Shown here: positions 7,340-15,362 of the stretch, one piece after another
How the letters are laid out: every line of letters begins with the position of its first letter
Position numbering within the stretch: position 1 is the stretch's first letter
Translations under genes and position numbers: made by a program
The notes under the pieces: generated by a model
Told to the model about the DNA's origin: nothing
Database searches by the model: none
What the model saw: only the letters and a program-made list of their open reading frames with translations
NCBI RefSeq assembly: GCF_002633015.1
Contig: NZ_NSIU01000019.1
Location: 1-41,861, forward strand
DNA: 41,861 nucleotides
Direction: 5' to 3'
Source of the DNA: Sulfuricurvum sp. PD_MW2
Lineage (GTDB): Bacteria; Campylobacterota; Campylobacteria; Campylobacterales; Sulfurimonadaceae

Positions 7340-9553
7340 GTGAGCACTCCCCTTCCAGACATCGAAAAAGTTCTCAAACAACATAAACTCTCACTGGGAG
7401 ATTATGACCATATCAAAAAAATTCTCGGACGTGAACCGAATCTCGTCGAAATCGGGATTTTTTCAGCCATGTGGAGCGAACACTGCAGCTACAAATCGTC
7501 TAAAAAACATTTGAGTGGTTTCCCGACAAAAGCACCGTGGGTTATTCAAGGTCCAGGTGAAAATGCGGGAGTTATCGATATCGGCGGCGGGTATGCGGCA
7601 GTTTTCAAAATGGAGAGTCACAACCACCCGAGTTTTATCGAACCGTATCAAGGTGCCGCGACAGGTGTCGGAGGTATTATGCGTGACGTCTTTACCATGG
7701 GAGCGCGTCCGATTGCTAACCTAAATGCGCTTCGTTTCGGAAACGTATTGAATCAAGATGATATCAGTGCACATCAACGTTATTTGGTTCGCGGAGTCGT
7801 ATCGGGTATCGGCGGATACGGTAACTGTATGGGGGTGCCGACGATCGGTGGTGAAACGAGTTTTGATGAATGCTATAACGGTAATATTCTGGTGAATGCA
7901 TTTACTCTCGGTCTTGCAAAAAGCGATGAAATTTTCTACGGGCGTGCTGAGGGGATTGGAAATCCGGTTATCTATGTCGGTTCTAAAACAGGGCGTGACG
8001 GTCTCGGCGGTGCGGTCATGAGTTCGGATAGCTTCACTGAAGCATCCAAAGGGCTTCGTCCGACTGTTCAGGTAGGAGATCCGTTTACCGAAAAACTTCT
8101 CCTTGAAGCGTGTTTGGAACTTTTCAAAACCGATTATGTTGTCGGGATTCAGGATATGGGTGCGGCTGGTTTGACATCAAGTTCATTCGAGATGGCGGGA
8201 CGTGCAGGAAGCGGTATGATCATGCATTTGGATAAAGTTCCTGCACGCGAACAGGGGATGCAACCGTATGAGTTCATGCTCTCCGAATCGCAAGAACGTA
8301 TGTTAATCTGTGCGAAAAAAGGGACAGAACAAGCGATTATCGATATTTTTGAAAAATGGGATCTTGACTGTGCCGTTATCGGTGAAGTTACGGCTACGGG
8401 TAAAATGGAGCTGTTCTGGCATGGAGAGAAATGTGCAGAAGTTCCTGTCGATCCGGTGAGTGAAGAAGCACCGGTACTAGATCGTCCGATGAGCCGCCCC
8501 GCATATCTTGATGAGATTGCGAATGTAAAACTCAGCGATTTTGAAGCAGTTGATAACCAGAGCGCATTTGAAAAATTGATCGCGTCGATGGAAGTCGTGG
8601 ATAAAGGGTGGATTTATCAGCAGTACGATTCGATGGTACAAACCAATACCGTCAAAAAAGGCGGTGAACTGGATGCTTCGGTTATCCGTATCAAAGAAAA
8701 CGGTGTCGCATTGGCGATGAGTGCGGATTGTAACGTTCGTTATTGTTTTATTGATCCAAAAGCCGGAGCGGCCGCTGCGGTAATCGAGAGCGGTCGTAAT
8801 GTCGCGATGAGCGGCGCGACTCCAAAAGCGATTACCGATTGTCTCAATTACGGTAATCCGGAAAATCCGGAAGTGATGTGGCAGTTTGCACAAGGATGTT
8901 TGGGGATCAAAGAAGCATGTGCGGAATTGAATACTCCGGTTATCGGCGGAAACGTATCGCTGTACAATGAAACCAACGGAAAATCGGTTTTTCCTACCCC
9001 ATCCATCGCGATGGTAGGGGTCAATGATGATCAAAACAACGTATTGTTGTCGACGTTCCAAAATGAGGGAAATGTAGTTTACATCGTTGGTGAAAACCGC
9101 TCTGAATTCGGCGGATCTTTGTATATGAAAGAGCTCTATAATGTTGTCGCAGGAACCATTCCGACCATTGATTATACTAAAGAGCGCGCATTATGGAATC
9201 TTGTCATCGAAGCGAATAAAAAAGGATTGCTTGAAGCGGCAAAAGATTGTAGTTCTGGCGGAGCGGCAATTGCATTGGCGAAAATGGCATGTGTCAGCGG
9301 AAAAGGGATTGGCGCAACGATGAACGTGAACGATCCGCGTGATATTTTCGCAGAAAGCATGAGCCGTGCAATCATTGAAGTGGCTCCGGAGAATTGTGCG
9401 GCATTTGAAGCGATGGTCGGATCATTGGATTGCCAAAAAATCGGTACAATCGGCGGAGATACTTTTAGTTTCAATGATGTAACAATGAGACTTCCTGAGA
9501 TGCAAAACATCTACTACAACACCTTCAAAAAAGTGATTGAAGGCGACCTCTAA
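7340..9553 (+). CDS. purL: phosphoribosylformylglycinamidine synthase, PurL subunit
   Basis: A 737-residue FGAM synthase II, which turns FGAR, ATP and glutamine-derived ammonia into FGAM in purine synthesis. The length is that of the small PurL type, which works with separate PurQ and PurS; neither is in the window. Family landmarks are FSAMWSEHCSYKSSKKHL, the ATP/Mg segment VFKMESHNHPSFIEPYQGAATGVGGI and GVPTIGGETSFD. The second half repeats the pattern with NYGNPENPEVMWQF and GGNVSLYNE. The start is GTG with AAGGAA upstream. It is monocistronic: small secreted gene upstream on the other strand, murA convergent downstream. Confidence 0.97.
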   Translation: MSTPLPDIEKVLKQHKLSLGDYDHIKKILGREPNLVEIGIFSAMWSEHCSYKSSKKHLSGFPTKAPWVIQGPGENAGVIDIGGGYAAVFKMESHNHPSFIEPYQGAATGVGGIMRDVFTMGARPIANLNALRFGNVLNQDDISAHQRYLVRGVVSGIGGYGNCMGVPTIGGETSFDECYNGNILVNAFTLGLAKSDEIFYGRAEGIGNPVIYVGSKTGRDGLGGAVMSSDSFTEASKGLRPTVQVGDPFTEKLLLEACLELFKTDYVVGIQDMGAAGLTSSSFEMAGRAGSGMIMHLDKVPAREQGMQPYEFMLSESQERMLICAKKGTEQAIIDIFEKWDLDCAVIGEVTATGKMELFWHGEKCAEVPVDPVSEEAPVLDRPMSRPAYLDEIANVKLSDFEAVDNQSAFEKLIASMEVVDKGWIYQQYDSMVQTNTVKKGGELDASVIRIKENGVALAMSADCNVRYCFIDPKAGAAAAVIESGRNVAMSGATPKAITDCLNYGNPENPEVMWQFAQGCLGIKEACAELNTPVIGGNVSLYNETNGKSVFPTPSIAMVGVNDDQNNVLLSTFQNEGNVVYIVGENRSEFGGSLYMKELYNVVAGTIPTIDYTKERALWNLVIEANKKGLLEAAKDCSSGGAAIALAKMACVSGKGIGATMNVNDPRDIFAESMSRAIIEVAPENCAAFEAMVGSLDCQKIGTIGGDTFSFNDVTMRLPEMQNIYYNTFKKVIEGDL

Positions 9554-9572
9554 TAACTATCAGTTAAAATGC

Positions 9573-9594
9573 ATGTGGAGTGCCAACTTCACAT
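9573..9594 (+). terminator. hairpin downstream of purL
   Basis: ATGTGGAGT-GCCA-ACTTCACAT forms a 9-bp stem with one G-T pair, 20 nt after the purL stop. A moderately T-rich stretch (ACACTTTTATATTT) comes about 15 nt later. The remainder of 9595-9770 is AT-rich with no supported gene. Confidence 0.45.
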
Positions 9595-9770
9595 CGCTCT
9601 ACAACTACACTTTTATATTTAAGATTACATATCGATAAATGAGGAATACTTTTTGCATGCAGATGCGCATGAAAAAGTTACTCAAAAGATTATTTCGGAT
9701 TCGATCCAAAAACAAGTGTGAATTTTATATTACCAATCTAAGTTATCGTTGCGGCGAATAGAAGAAAACG

Positions 9771-9798
9771 GAGGAAAAATACGCTCCCAAGAGGGGAG
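9771..9798 (-). terminator. murA terminator
   Basis: Read on the minus strand, CTCCC-CTCTT-GGGAG (9798-9784) is followed by CGTATTTTT. A GC-rich 5-bp stem with a T run directly after the murA stop makes a plausible intrinsic terminator. Confidence 0.5.
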
Positions 9799-9803
9799 GA
9801 CAG

Positions 9804-11066
9804 CTACTCTTTGAGACGCTCTATTTTAGCACCGAGTGCACGGAGCTTTTGTTCAAGATTTTCATATCCGCGATCGAGATGGTAGATACGATGGACGTTT
9901 GTTGTCCCCTCAGCTGCCATTGCTGCCAATACCAATGCGCTTGATGCACGTAGATCGGTTGCCATAACATCAGCTCCGTAGAGTTCACACGGTCCGATAA
10001 CGGTAGCAACGTGACCACTGAGTTTGATATCAGCTCCGAGACGTTGTAATTCACTGACGTGCATAAAGCGATTTTCAAACAATCGCTCATCGATACTGCT
10101 TGCCCCTTTGGCCAACGTTGCAAGGGCTAGAAATTGTGCTTGCATATCGGTTGGGAAAGCCGGGTACTCTTGGGTGATGATGTCTACATGTTTGAGTTGT
10201 GCAGCAGGATGAATCGTCATCGTATCAGCGCTACATTCGACACGGCATCCCATTTGTTCCAATTTGGCCGTAACGGCATCAAGATGATCAGGGCGGACAC
10301 GCTCTAATGTAATCGTAGAGTTTGTGATCGCTCCCGCACACAGATAGGTTCCCGCTTCAATACGGTCAGGGATAACTTCAAAATCGACCATATCGATAGT
10401 TTTTCCGCCTGTTCCGACGATTGTGATTTCAGATGTTCCGATACCGGTAATATCGATACCGCTGTCACGTAGGATTTCACACAGTTGTACGACTTCAGGC
10501 TCTTTAGCACAGTTGACAAGAACTGATTTGCCGTGTGCCAGTGCTGCCGCCATAACGACATTTGCTGTTCCGGTCACAGTAATTTTATCGAAAATGATAT
10601 GAGCTCCTTTAAGCCCCTTCGGTGCTACGGCATGAACGTATCCCGCATGGATTGTGATCGTTGCTCCCATCGCTTCCATCGCTTTGAGGTGTAGATCGAT
10701 CGGACGTTGACCGATAGCGCATCCGCCCGGCAAAGAGACTTCACAGTGACCGAAACGTGCGAGAAGCGGTCCAAGGACAAGTATAGAAGCACGCATCGTT
10801 TTGACGATATCATAGTTCGCCATCGTGTGATTGACGGTAGAGGTGTCAATATTCAGTACATGATCTTGCAATGTACAGCTTGCCCCGAGATTTTGGAGAA
10901 GTTTTAGAAGGGTTTTGATATCGGCCACTTCAGGCATATTGGTGACTTTGAGCGGATTGTGGGCTAAAAGCGCCAACGTGATAAGTGGTAATGCGGCATT
11001 TTTCGCGCCGGAGATAGTAACGGTTCCGCTAAGTTTAGTCGGCCCTTGAATTCGTAAATAGTCCAT
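9804..11066 (-). CDS. murA: UDP-N-acetylglucosamine 1-carboxyvinyltransferase
   Basis: A 420-residue cytosolic enzyme that adds enolpyruvate from PEP to UDP-GlcNAc, the first committed step of peptidoglycan synthesis. It shows the family start ([25 protein letters not shown], with the catalytic Lys/Asn segment). The PEP-reactive cysteine is C116 in [16 protein letters not shown]; a Cys here predicts the fosfomycin-sensitive form. [12 protein letters not shown] and [17 protein letters not shown] follow in the second half. The length is typical. A TATAAT lies at 11096-11101 on the minus strand, about 30 nt upstream. It is divergent from the unknown gene at 11155. Confidence 0.98.
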   Translation of the reverse strand: MDYLRIQGPTKLSGTVTISGAKNAALPLITLALLAHNPLKVTNMPEVADIKTLLKLLQNLGASCTLQDHVLNIDTSTVNHTMANYDIVKTMRASILVLGPLLARFGHCEVSLPGGCAIGQRPIDLHLKAMEAMGATITIHAGYVHAVAPKGLKGAHIIFDKITVTGTANVVMAAALAHGKSVLVNCAKEPEVVQLCEILRDSGIDITGIGTSEITIVGTGGKTIDMVDFEVIPDRIEAGTYLCAGAITNSTITLERVRPDHLDAVTAKLEQMGCRVECSADTMTIHPAAQLKHVDIITQEYPAFPTDMQAQFLALATLAKGASSIDERLFENRFMHVSELQRLGADIKLSGHVATVIGPCELYGADVMATDLRASSALVLAAMAAEGTTNVHRIYHLDRGYENLEQKLRALGAKIERLKE

Positions 11067-11095
11067 TAAATTCCCACAATGATAAAAAGTGACGT

Positions 11096-11101
11096 ATTAT
11101 A
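11096..11101 (-). promoter_or_regulatory. murA -10 element
   Basis: Minus-strand TATAAT, 29 nt before the murA ATG, in the 88-bp divergent region shared with the gene at 11155. No clear -35. Confidence 0.45.
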
Positions 11102-11154
11102 AGTCAAGCTAGGTTAAAATTATCAAAATCATAGAGGTAATGGAGGGATAAAAC

Positions 11155-11589
11155 GTGAGTTCAGCATTGGATCGTTTAAAAAACCTCACTGCACAAATCT
11201 CCAGTTACGAATTGGAACGCAAAAGCAACCTCAAAACTCTCGAAGAACTTTATCGAAAATTGGGAATTCATGCCAAAGTAGAACAATTTGAGATGCTTTT
11301 TGACTTTAAAGCGATCAATCTCTCCGGTATTTCTCTTTCCGAAGATGATTTGGGTGCGATCAAAGAGGGGAAATACGCTCAAATTATCGCCATAATCTAT
11401 GACAAAGACGCGAAAGTAAAAAATAAAAATATTTCACTAGCCTATTATGGGCGTGCCGAAAAACTAGTACCTGAACAAAAAAATGAGATCATTTCATTTG
11501 TTTTGGGATGGCGGTTTGAAAAAAGTTTCCGAACATTGGAACACTATCATAATCTTATCTCTCATCTGAAATCTCAAACGACACACTAA
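11155..11589 (+). CDS. hypothetical protein upstream of the rsmD-flagellar block
   Basis: A 144-residue soluble protein of unknown family. The first 45 residues are predicted helix (LDRLKNLTAQISSYELERKSNLKTLEELYRKL). The rest mixes strands and helices (YAQIIAIIYDKDAKVKNKNISLAYYGRAEKLV). It has no signal, membrane segment or metal motif. The GTG start is well supported by GGAGG 8 nt upstream. It is the first gene of a tightly spaced run: the DnaQ-like gene begins 3 nt after its stop. It may be a phylum-specific protein; I cannot assign a role. Confidence 0.8.
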   Translation: MSSALDRLKNLTAQISSYELERKSNLKTLEELYRKLGIHAKVEQFEMLFDFKAINLSGISLSEDDLGAIKEGKYAQIIAIIYDKDAKVKNKNISLAYYGRAEKLVPEQKNEIISFVLGWRFEKSFRTLEHYHNLISHLKSQTTH

Positions 11590-11592
11590 ACG

Positions 11593-12294
11593 ATGCTGAT
11601 ATTTCTTGATACCGAAACAACGGGAGTGGAACCCAAAGATAGAATTTGTGCGTTGGGACTGATCTACGATCAGATCAATCATTTTGAGTTGATCAATCCT
11701 GGGAAAAAGATCCCTCCTTCCGCCTCTGCAATCCACCATATTACCAATGAAATGCTCACGGATGCTCCTGCATTTTCTTCCTCTGCGAGTTATCAAAAAC
11801 TCCGAGAACTCAATAGTACTGAGAATGTGCTGGTATCGCATAATGCCCCGTTTGATTTAGCGATGCTGGAAAAAGAGGGATTGACATGGCAGGGGAGGGT
11901 GATTGATACGCTCAAATGTTCCAAATCACTGATGGATGATTTGGAGGGGTACAGCCTGCAATTTTTGCGATATGAACTGCGGCTTTATCGTCATGAACGT
12001 GAAATTTTTGAAGCGTATAATCTTCTTATAACTCCCCACCATGCACTCAGCGATGCATTACACACCAAAATGGTACTGGAATATCTTCTGGATTTGGCGG
12101 ATAGTGAAAGACTGATAGAAATATCCAAAAGTCATGTTCTCTTGACCCGTTTGCCATTTGGAAAATACGCTAAAAAGCGGATCGAAGAGATTGCTCTCAA
12201 AGACCCCGGATATCTGAAGTGGATGAGTGATAGTTTAATGGATATGGATGAAGATTTGCGTTATAGTATCGATTATTATTTGAGAGGGAAGTGA
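11593..12294 (+). CDS. DnaQ-like 3'-5' exonuclease with C-terminal DUF3820-like segment
   Basis: A 233-residue DEDDh exonuclease. The acidic residues and histidine are present: FLDTETTG (Exo I), SHNAPFDLAML (Exo II) and HHALSDALHT (Exo III, H and D five apart). A C-terminal piece of about 45 residues, LPFGKYAKKRIEEIALKDPGYLKWM, resembles the DUF3820 module often attached to such nucleases. It is probably a stand-alone nuclease acting in DNA repair or RNA trimming rather than the Pol III epsilon subunit, since it lies far from replication genes. It has a 3-nt gap to the gene before and a 1-nt gap to the gene after. Confidence 0.88.
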   Translation: MLIFLDTETTGVEPKDRICALGLIYDQINHFELINPGKKIPPSASAIHHITNEMLTDAPAFSSSASYQKLRELNSTENVLVSHNAPFDLAMLEKEGLTWQGRVIDTLKCSKSLMDDLEGYSLQFLRYELRLYRHEREIFEAYNLLITPHHALSDALHTKMVLEYLLDLADSERLIEISKSHVLLTRLPFGKYAKKRIEEIALKDPGYLKWMSDSLMDMDEDLRYSIDYYLRGK

Positions 12295-12295
12295 T

Positions 12296-12676
12296 TTGAA
12301 AGTAGCGATTCAGTGTGATTCACCATTGTTGCAACGTTCATTGGAACTTTTTTTGGAAGGGAATCTAAGTTCGCTTCGTCAATGTGATATTTTGATTCGT
12401 GACAAAAATATAGATGATGATCAATATCCTACATTTGTAATCGGTTCCGATGAATCTTCCGATCTTCTTAAACCCTTTTCTAAAGCGCAATTATTGCATG
12501 CGTTAAACCAAAAATTCGAGTCAAAGCACGATGTTTCATTTCCGTCAATCGAGGAGCGAGTATCTTCAAATGACGAAAAAATAAGCTTTGAAATTTTGGA
12601 ACGTCATATTGATAAATTGACCCGTGAATACCAATCTAATATTTTAAAAGCGATACGTGCATTTTATGAAAAATAA
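12296..12676 (+). CDS. hypothetical protein between exonuclease and rsmD
   Basis: A 126-residue acidic soluble protein with a TTG start, one base after the exonuclease stop, with GAGAGGGAAG as the likely ribosome site. The first 60 residues have the rhythm of a reduced receiver-like domain (VAIQCDSPLLQRSLELFLEG, then DILIRDKNI, FVIGSDES and LLKPFSKAQLLHAL). That includes a KPFS near where receivers have their conserved Lys-Pro, but no phospho-acceptor Asp in a normal context. The C-terminal 35 residues are helical and basic. The receiver resemblance is my inference and weak. The last 11 nt overlap rsmD. Confidence 0.72.
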   Translation: MKVAIQCDSPLLQRSLELFLEGNLSSLRQCDILIRDKNIDDDQYPTFVIGSDESSDLLKPFSKAQLLHALNQKFESKHDVSFPSIEERVSSNDEKISFEILERHIDKLTREYQSNILKAIRAFYEK

Positions 12677-13253
12677 TCCAACTATTACCAAAAAAATCAT
12701 TGCCGGAAAATACAAAGGCAAAACGTTAAAGCTCCCTTCAAAAGAGACGACACGCAGCTCAAAAGCGATTGTTGTTGAATCTTTTTTTAACACGTTGCAG
12801 TTTGACATTATTGACTCAGTCTTAGTTGAAGTATTTTCGGGAAGCGGATCGATTGGATTGGAAGCTCTCAGTCGAGGGGCTAAAAAAATTATTTTTATGG
12901 AAAAAGATCGGGATGCGATCCGTACTCTGCGTGAAAATATCGCGCAAACCGACCCACGTGCCTGCGAGGTGGTTGAGGGAGATAGTTTTACCAATATTGT
13001 CCATGTTAAAAAACGTCTTTCCACACTCAACGAGAGTGCTTTTATCTATGTTGATCCCCCTTTTTCCATTCGTGAAGGGATGGAAGAAATTTACGACAAA
13101 ACCATCGATATGATCGCTTCGATTCCTCTTGAGATAGCGACTTTGGTTATTATCGAGCATATGAGTACACTTGAATTACCTGATTCTATCGGCCATTTTA
13201 ATCGTATCAAATCAAAACGTTTTGGAAAAACGTCACTCACTTACTACGCATAA
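12666..13253 (+). CDS. rsmD: 16S rRNA (guanine966-N2)-methyltransferase RsmD
   Basis: A 195-residue Rossmann-fold methyltransferase acting on 16S rRNA in the assembled small subunit. Landmarks are IIAGKYKGKTLKLP at the start, the SAM motif VEVFSGSGSIGLEALSRGAKK, MEKDRDAI for ribose binding, and the catalytic VDPPF. The ATG at 12666 is preferred to a GTG at 12657 because it starts near the expected length. It overlaps the upstream gene in the ATGAAAAATAA style (11 nt), pointing to translational coupling. It lies immediately before the flagellar genes, an order I recall from Campylobacter jejuni. Confidence 0.92.
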   Translation: MKNNPTITKKIIAGKYKGKTLKLPSKETTRSSKAIVVESFFNTLQFDIIDSVLVEVFSGSGSIGLEALSRGAKKIIFMEKDRDAIRTLRENIAQTDPRACEVVEGDSFTNIVHVKKRLSTLNESAFIYVDPPFSIREGMEEIYDKTIDMIASIPLEIATLVIIEHMSTLELPDSIGHFNRIKSKRFGKTSLTYYA

Positions 13254-13260
13254 GCCATTT

Positions 13261-13278
13261 TTGGAATAGCCTTTGCTT
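13261..13278 (+). promoter_or_regulatory. sigma-54 (RpoN) promoter of flgI
   Basis: TTGGAATA-GCCT-TTGCTT: the GG (13263-13264) and GC (13275-13276) are separated by exactly 10 bases, and the flanking bases match the RpoN consensus. Transcription would start near 13288, giving a short leader with AAAGGA just before flgI. Middle flagellar genes of this phylum are RpoN/FlgR controlled. Confidence 0.72.
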
Positions 13279-13303
13279 AATCCTTTCATCATAAAGGATG
13301 GGC

Positions 13304-14350
13304 ATGCGAATTATCGGTTTACTTTTTTGTTTACTAACTATTGCACACGCGACACGTATCAGTGAAGTAGCGAATATTGTCGGTGTACGGGATAATCAAA
13401 TTATCGGTTATTCTTTGGTCGTCGGTTTGAAAAAAACCGGTGACGGTACAACCTCTAAATTCACCCTCCAATCAATCGCGAATATGCTTAAAGCGATGAA
13501 TATCGATATGAATCCGGTAGACATCAAATCCAAAAACGTTGCAGCGGTTGTTGTTACCGCTAAATTTGCCCCGTTCGCTCGTCAAGGCGATTCATTTGAC
13601 GTTACCGTATCTTCTATCGGTGATGCTAAATCGCTCGAAGGCGGAACATTATTGATGACTCCGCTCAAAGGGGTTGACGGCAAAATTTATGCATTAGCAC
13701 AAGGACCACTGAGCATCGGTGGAAAAAATGACAAAGGTGCTGGTGCAGAATCTCACCCGACGGTAGGGATGGTTTACGGCGGCGGTTTGGTTGAACGTGA
13801 AATTGCTCAGGATTTATATCATCAAAACAACGCAACACTCTCATTGAAAGAATCCAATTTCGCAAATGCGGTAGCGATTCAAAATGCTATTAATGCAAAA
13901 TATCGATCACATGCAGCAACAGCGATCGATCCGCGAACGATTCAGCTTCAACTTCCAAGCAATAAATCAATGGTTGAATTTTTGGCTGAAGTTCAAAGTT
14001 TGAATATCGATTATACGCAAGATCAAAAAATTATCATCAATGAACGTACGGGGACGATTGTTGCCGGTGTCGATGTCGAGGTTAAGCCGGTGGTCGTGAC
14101 ACAGGGAAGTTTAACGGTAAAAATTTTGTCTCAAAATGAAGTTTCAAAACCTGCAGGAAGTGTCGCGATGGATAAAAGTCTCGTTATCGGGTTAAATGAA
14201 AATGAGATTTTCACCGAAAAAGGGACAACAACTGTTGCCAATATCGCCAGATCGCTTCAAAAAATGGGTGCAACGCCTAAAGAGATGATCTCAATTTTTC
14301 AGGCAATGAAAAGTGCCGGTGCAATTTCGGTTGATTTGGAGGTCATCTAA
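13304..14350 (+). CDS. flgI: flagellar P-ring protein FlgI
   Basis: A 348-residue periplasmic protein that builds the P ring around the flagellar rod in the peptidoglycan layer. A Sec signal MRIIGLLFCLLTIAHA precedes the conserved mature start TRISEVANIVGVRDNQIIGYSLVVGLKKTGDGT. GMVYGGGLVEREI and the C-terminal ISIFQAMKSAGAISVDLEVI are also typical. The ATG at 13304 is preferred to the one at 13298 because AAAGGA sits 5 nt before it and the signal peptide is then compact. It has its own sigma-54 site and the last base overlaps flgJ. Confidence 0.97.
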   Translation: MRIIGLLFCLLTIAHATRISEVANIVGVRDNQIIGYSLVVGLKKTGDGTTSKFTLQSIANMLKAMNIDMNPVDIKSKNVAAVVVTAKFAPFARQGDSFDVTVSSIGDAKSLEGGTLLMTPLKGVDGKIYALAQGPLSIGGKNDKGAGAESHPTVGMVYGGGLVEREIAQDLYHQNNATLSLKESNFANAVAIQNAINAKYRSHAATAIDPRTIQLQLPSNKSMVEFLAEVQSLNIDYTQDQKIIINERTGTIVAGVDVEVKPVVVTQGSLTVKILSQNEVSKPAGSVAMDKSLVIGLNENEIFTEKGTTTVANIARSLQKMGATPKEMISIFQAMKSAGAISVDLEVI

Positions 14351-14643
14351 TGGATATAACGAATGTCGGGTATCAAAAATCGCTTCCTACGATAGGCTCA
14401 AAAGAGGGAAATAAAGCACTCAAAGAGAAGACAGATCAATTTGAAGCAATTATCGTAAAAATGATGTTGGATGAAGCGATGAAAGATGAAAAAAATGTTT
14501 TTACGAGCTCAAACGATCCGGGTGACAAGATTTATAAATCGATGTACCGTGAAGAACTTTCAAACGCAAGTGCCGGGGGATTTGGTTTTTCACAAATGCT
14601 TTATGACAACCTCAGTCAAAAGGGTGTGAAAATAGATAAATAA
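14350..14643 (+). CDS. flgJ: rod-binding protein, short FlgJ (N-terminal type)
   Basis: A 97-residue protein equal to the rod-capping domain of FlgJ. The core EKTDQFEAIIVKMMLDEAMKDE and the YKSMYREELSNASAGGFGFSQMLYDNL segment are diagnostic. The muramidase domain of the 313-residue enterobacterial FlgJ is absent, as is common in Campylobacterota. A separate hydrolase must therefore open the wall. It overlaps flgI by one base (TAATG) and so is likely translated by coupling. Confidence 0.93.
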   Translation: MDITNVGYQKSLPTIGSKEGNKALKEKTDQFEAIIVKMMLDEAMKDEKNVFTSSNDPGDKIYKSMYREELSNASAGGFGFSQMLYDNLSQKGVKIDK

Positions 14644-14645
14644 AT

Positions 14646-14672
14646 TAAATTTTTATAGTTTTTTGCCGATAT
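14646..14672 (+). promoter_or_regulatory. sigma-28 (FliA) promoter of flgM
   Basis: TAAATTTT (14646-14653), an 11-nt spacer, then GCCGATAT (14665-14672). This has the spacing of the FliA consensus TAAA-N15-GCCGATAA and differs only slightly in sequence. It lies between flgJ and flgM, 37 nt before the flgM ATG. Confidence 0.75.
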
Positions 14673-14709
14673 GGTTGTAGACATCATAAACGCAAAATAA
14701 GGATTCAAC

Positions 14710-14916
14710 ATGATAGGAAGTGTAAACGGGTCGCTCCTAAAGGCGACGTATCAGGAATCGACAATAAAAACAAAAGAGCAGGAGAAATCCACGCAATCTA
14801 TTTCGAAACAAGGTGACACTAGCCGTATCGATGAGCTAAAAGCTTCTATCGAGAAGGGCGAATATCGTGTCGATATCGAAGCGTTAGCCAAACGCATCGC
14901 ACAAGAACTGACTTAA
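14710..14916 (+). CDS. flgM: anti-sigma-28 factor FlgM
   Basis: A 68-residue anti-sigma factor that binds FliA until the hook is finished and FlgM is exported. The C-terminal half, SRIDELKASIEKGEYRVDIEALAKRIAQEL, is the classic FliA-binding helix pair; the N-terminal half is polar and likely disordered. AAGGA lies upstream (ATAAGGATTCAAC-ATG). A near-perfect FliA promoter precedes it, so FlgM would be made by the sigma factor it inhibits. flgN-like and flgK genes follow. Confidence 0.95.
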   Translation: MIGSVNGSLLKATYQESTIKTKEQEKSTQSISKQGDTSRIDELKASIEKGEYRVDIEALAKRIAQELT

Positions 14917-14932
14917 AATACAGGAGTTTATG

Positions 14933-15361
14933 ATGTTGTCTTATCAGTTGCAGAGCGCTATCAAAGATCTTGAAACTCTCATTTCTTTGTCACAAGAAGA
15001 TATCGCAGATATCAAAGAAGCAAAGCACGATCCTCAATTTGACCGACTAGCGCTCAAAGAGGAAAAAATCAAAAGTTTTGAACAAAAAAAGGCGATGATC
15101 GATCGTGAAATTTCAAAACTGATGACTCAAAATCCTTCACATGCTCTCTCTGAACTTTTAGATAATGAACAACATCAACAACTCGACTCACTCAAAGAAC
15201 ATCTCTCTACGTTGCGGGAAGTCAATCAACAGTACGCAAAAATGGTTCTCAGTGTAGGCTCTTTTTATAATGCTCTCTTGGAACGATTGGTTCCGACACA
15301 AATGCAAGGGTATCAAAAAGTAGCACGTTCTGAAGCGTCATTTTTGGAAGTGCGAGCATAA
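14933..15361 (+). CDS. flgN: FlgN-like flagellar export chaperone
   Basis: A 142-residue mostly helical, Gln/Leu/Lys-rich cytoplasmic protein. Position (between flgM and flgK), size and long amphipathic helices fit FlgN, the export chaperone for the hook-filament junction proteins FlgK and FlgL. Primary sequence is weakly conserved in this family, so the call leans on context. Two ATGs stand in tandem; the second (14933) has a better 6-nt spacing from AGGAG. One base separates its stop from the flgK ATG. Confidence 0.75.
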   Translation: MLSYQLQSAIKDLETLISLSQEDIADIKEAKHDPQFDRLALKEEKIKSFEQKKAMIDREISKLMTQNPSHALSELLDNEQHQQLDSLKEHLSTLREVNQQYAKMVLSVGSFYNALLERLVPTQMQGYQKVARSEASFLEVRA

Positions 15362-15362
15362 G

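Noticed and set aside
9639-9761. 40-residue ORF (starting MRNTFCMQMRMKK) in the purL-murA gap
   Set aside because: No ribosome site, odd composition, and an overlapping frame is equally open. It may be a gene remnant, but nothing supports translation.
11593-12294. Annotation as DnaQ replication proofreader
   Set aside because: The C-terminal DUF3820-like segment and the rsmD setting point to another nuclease role.
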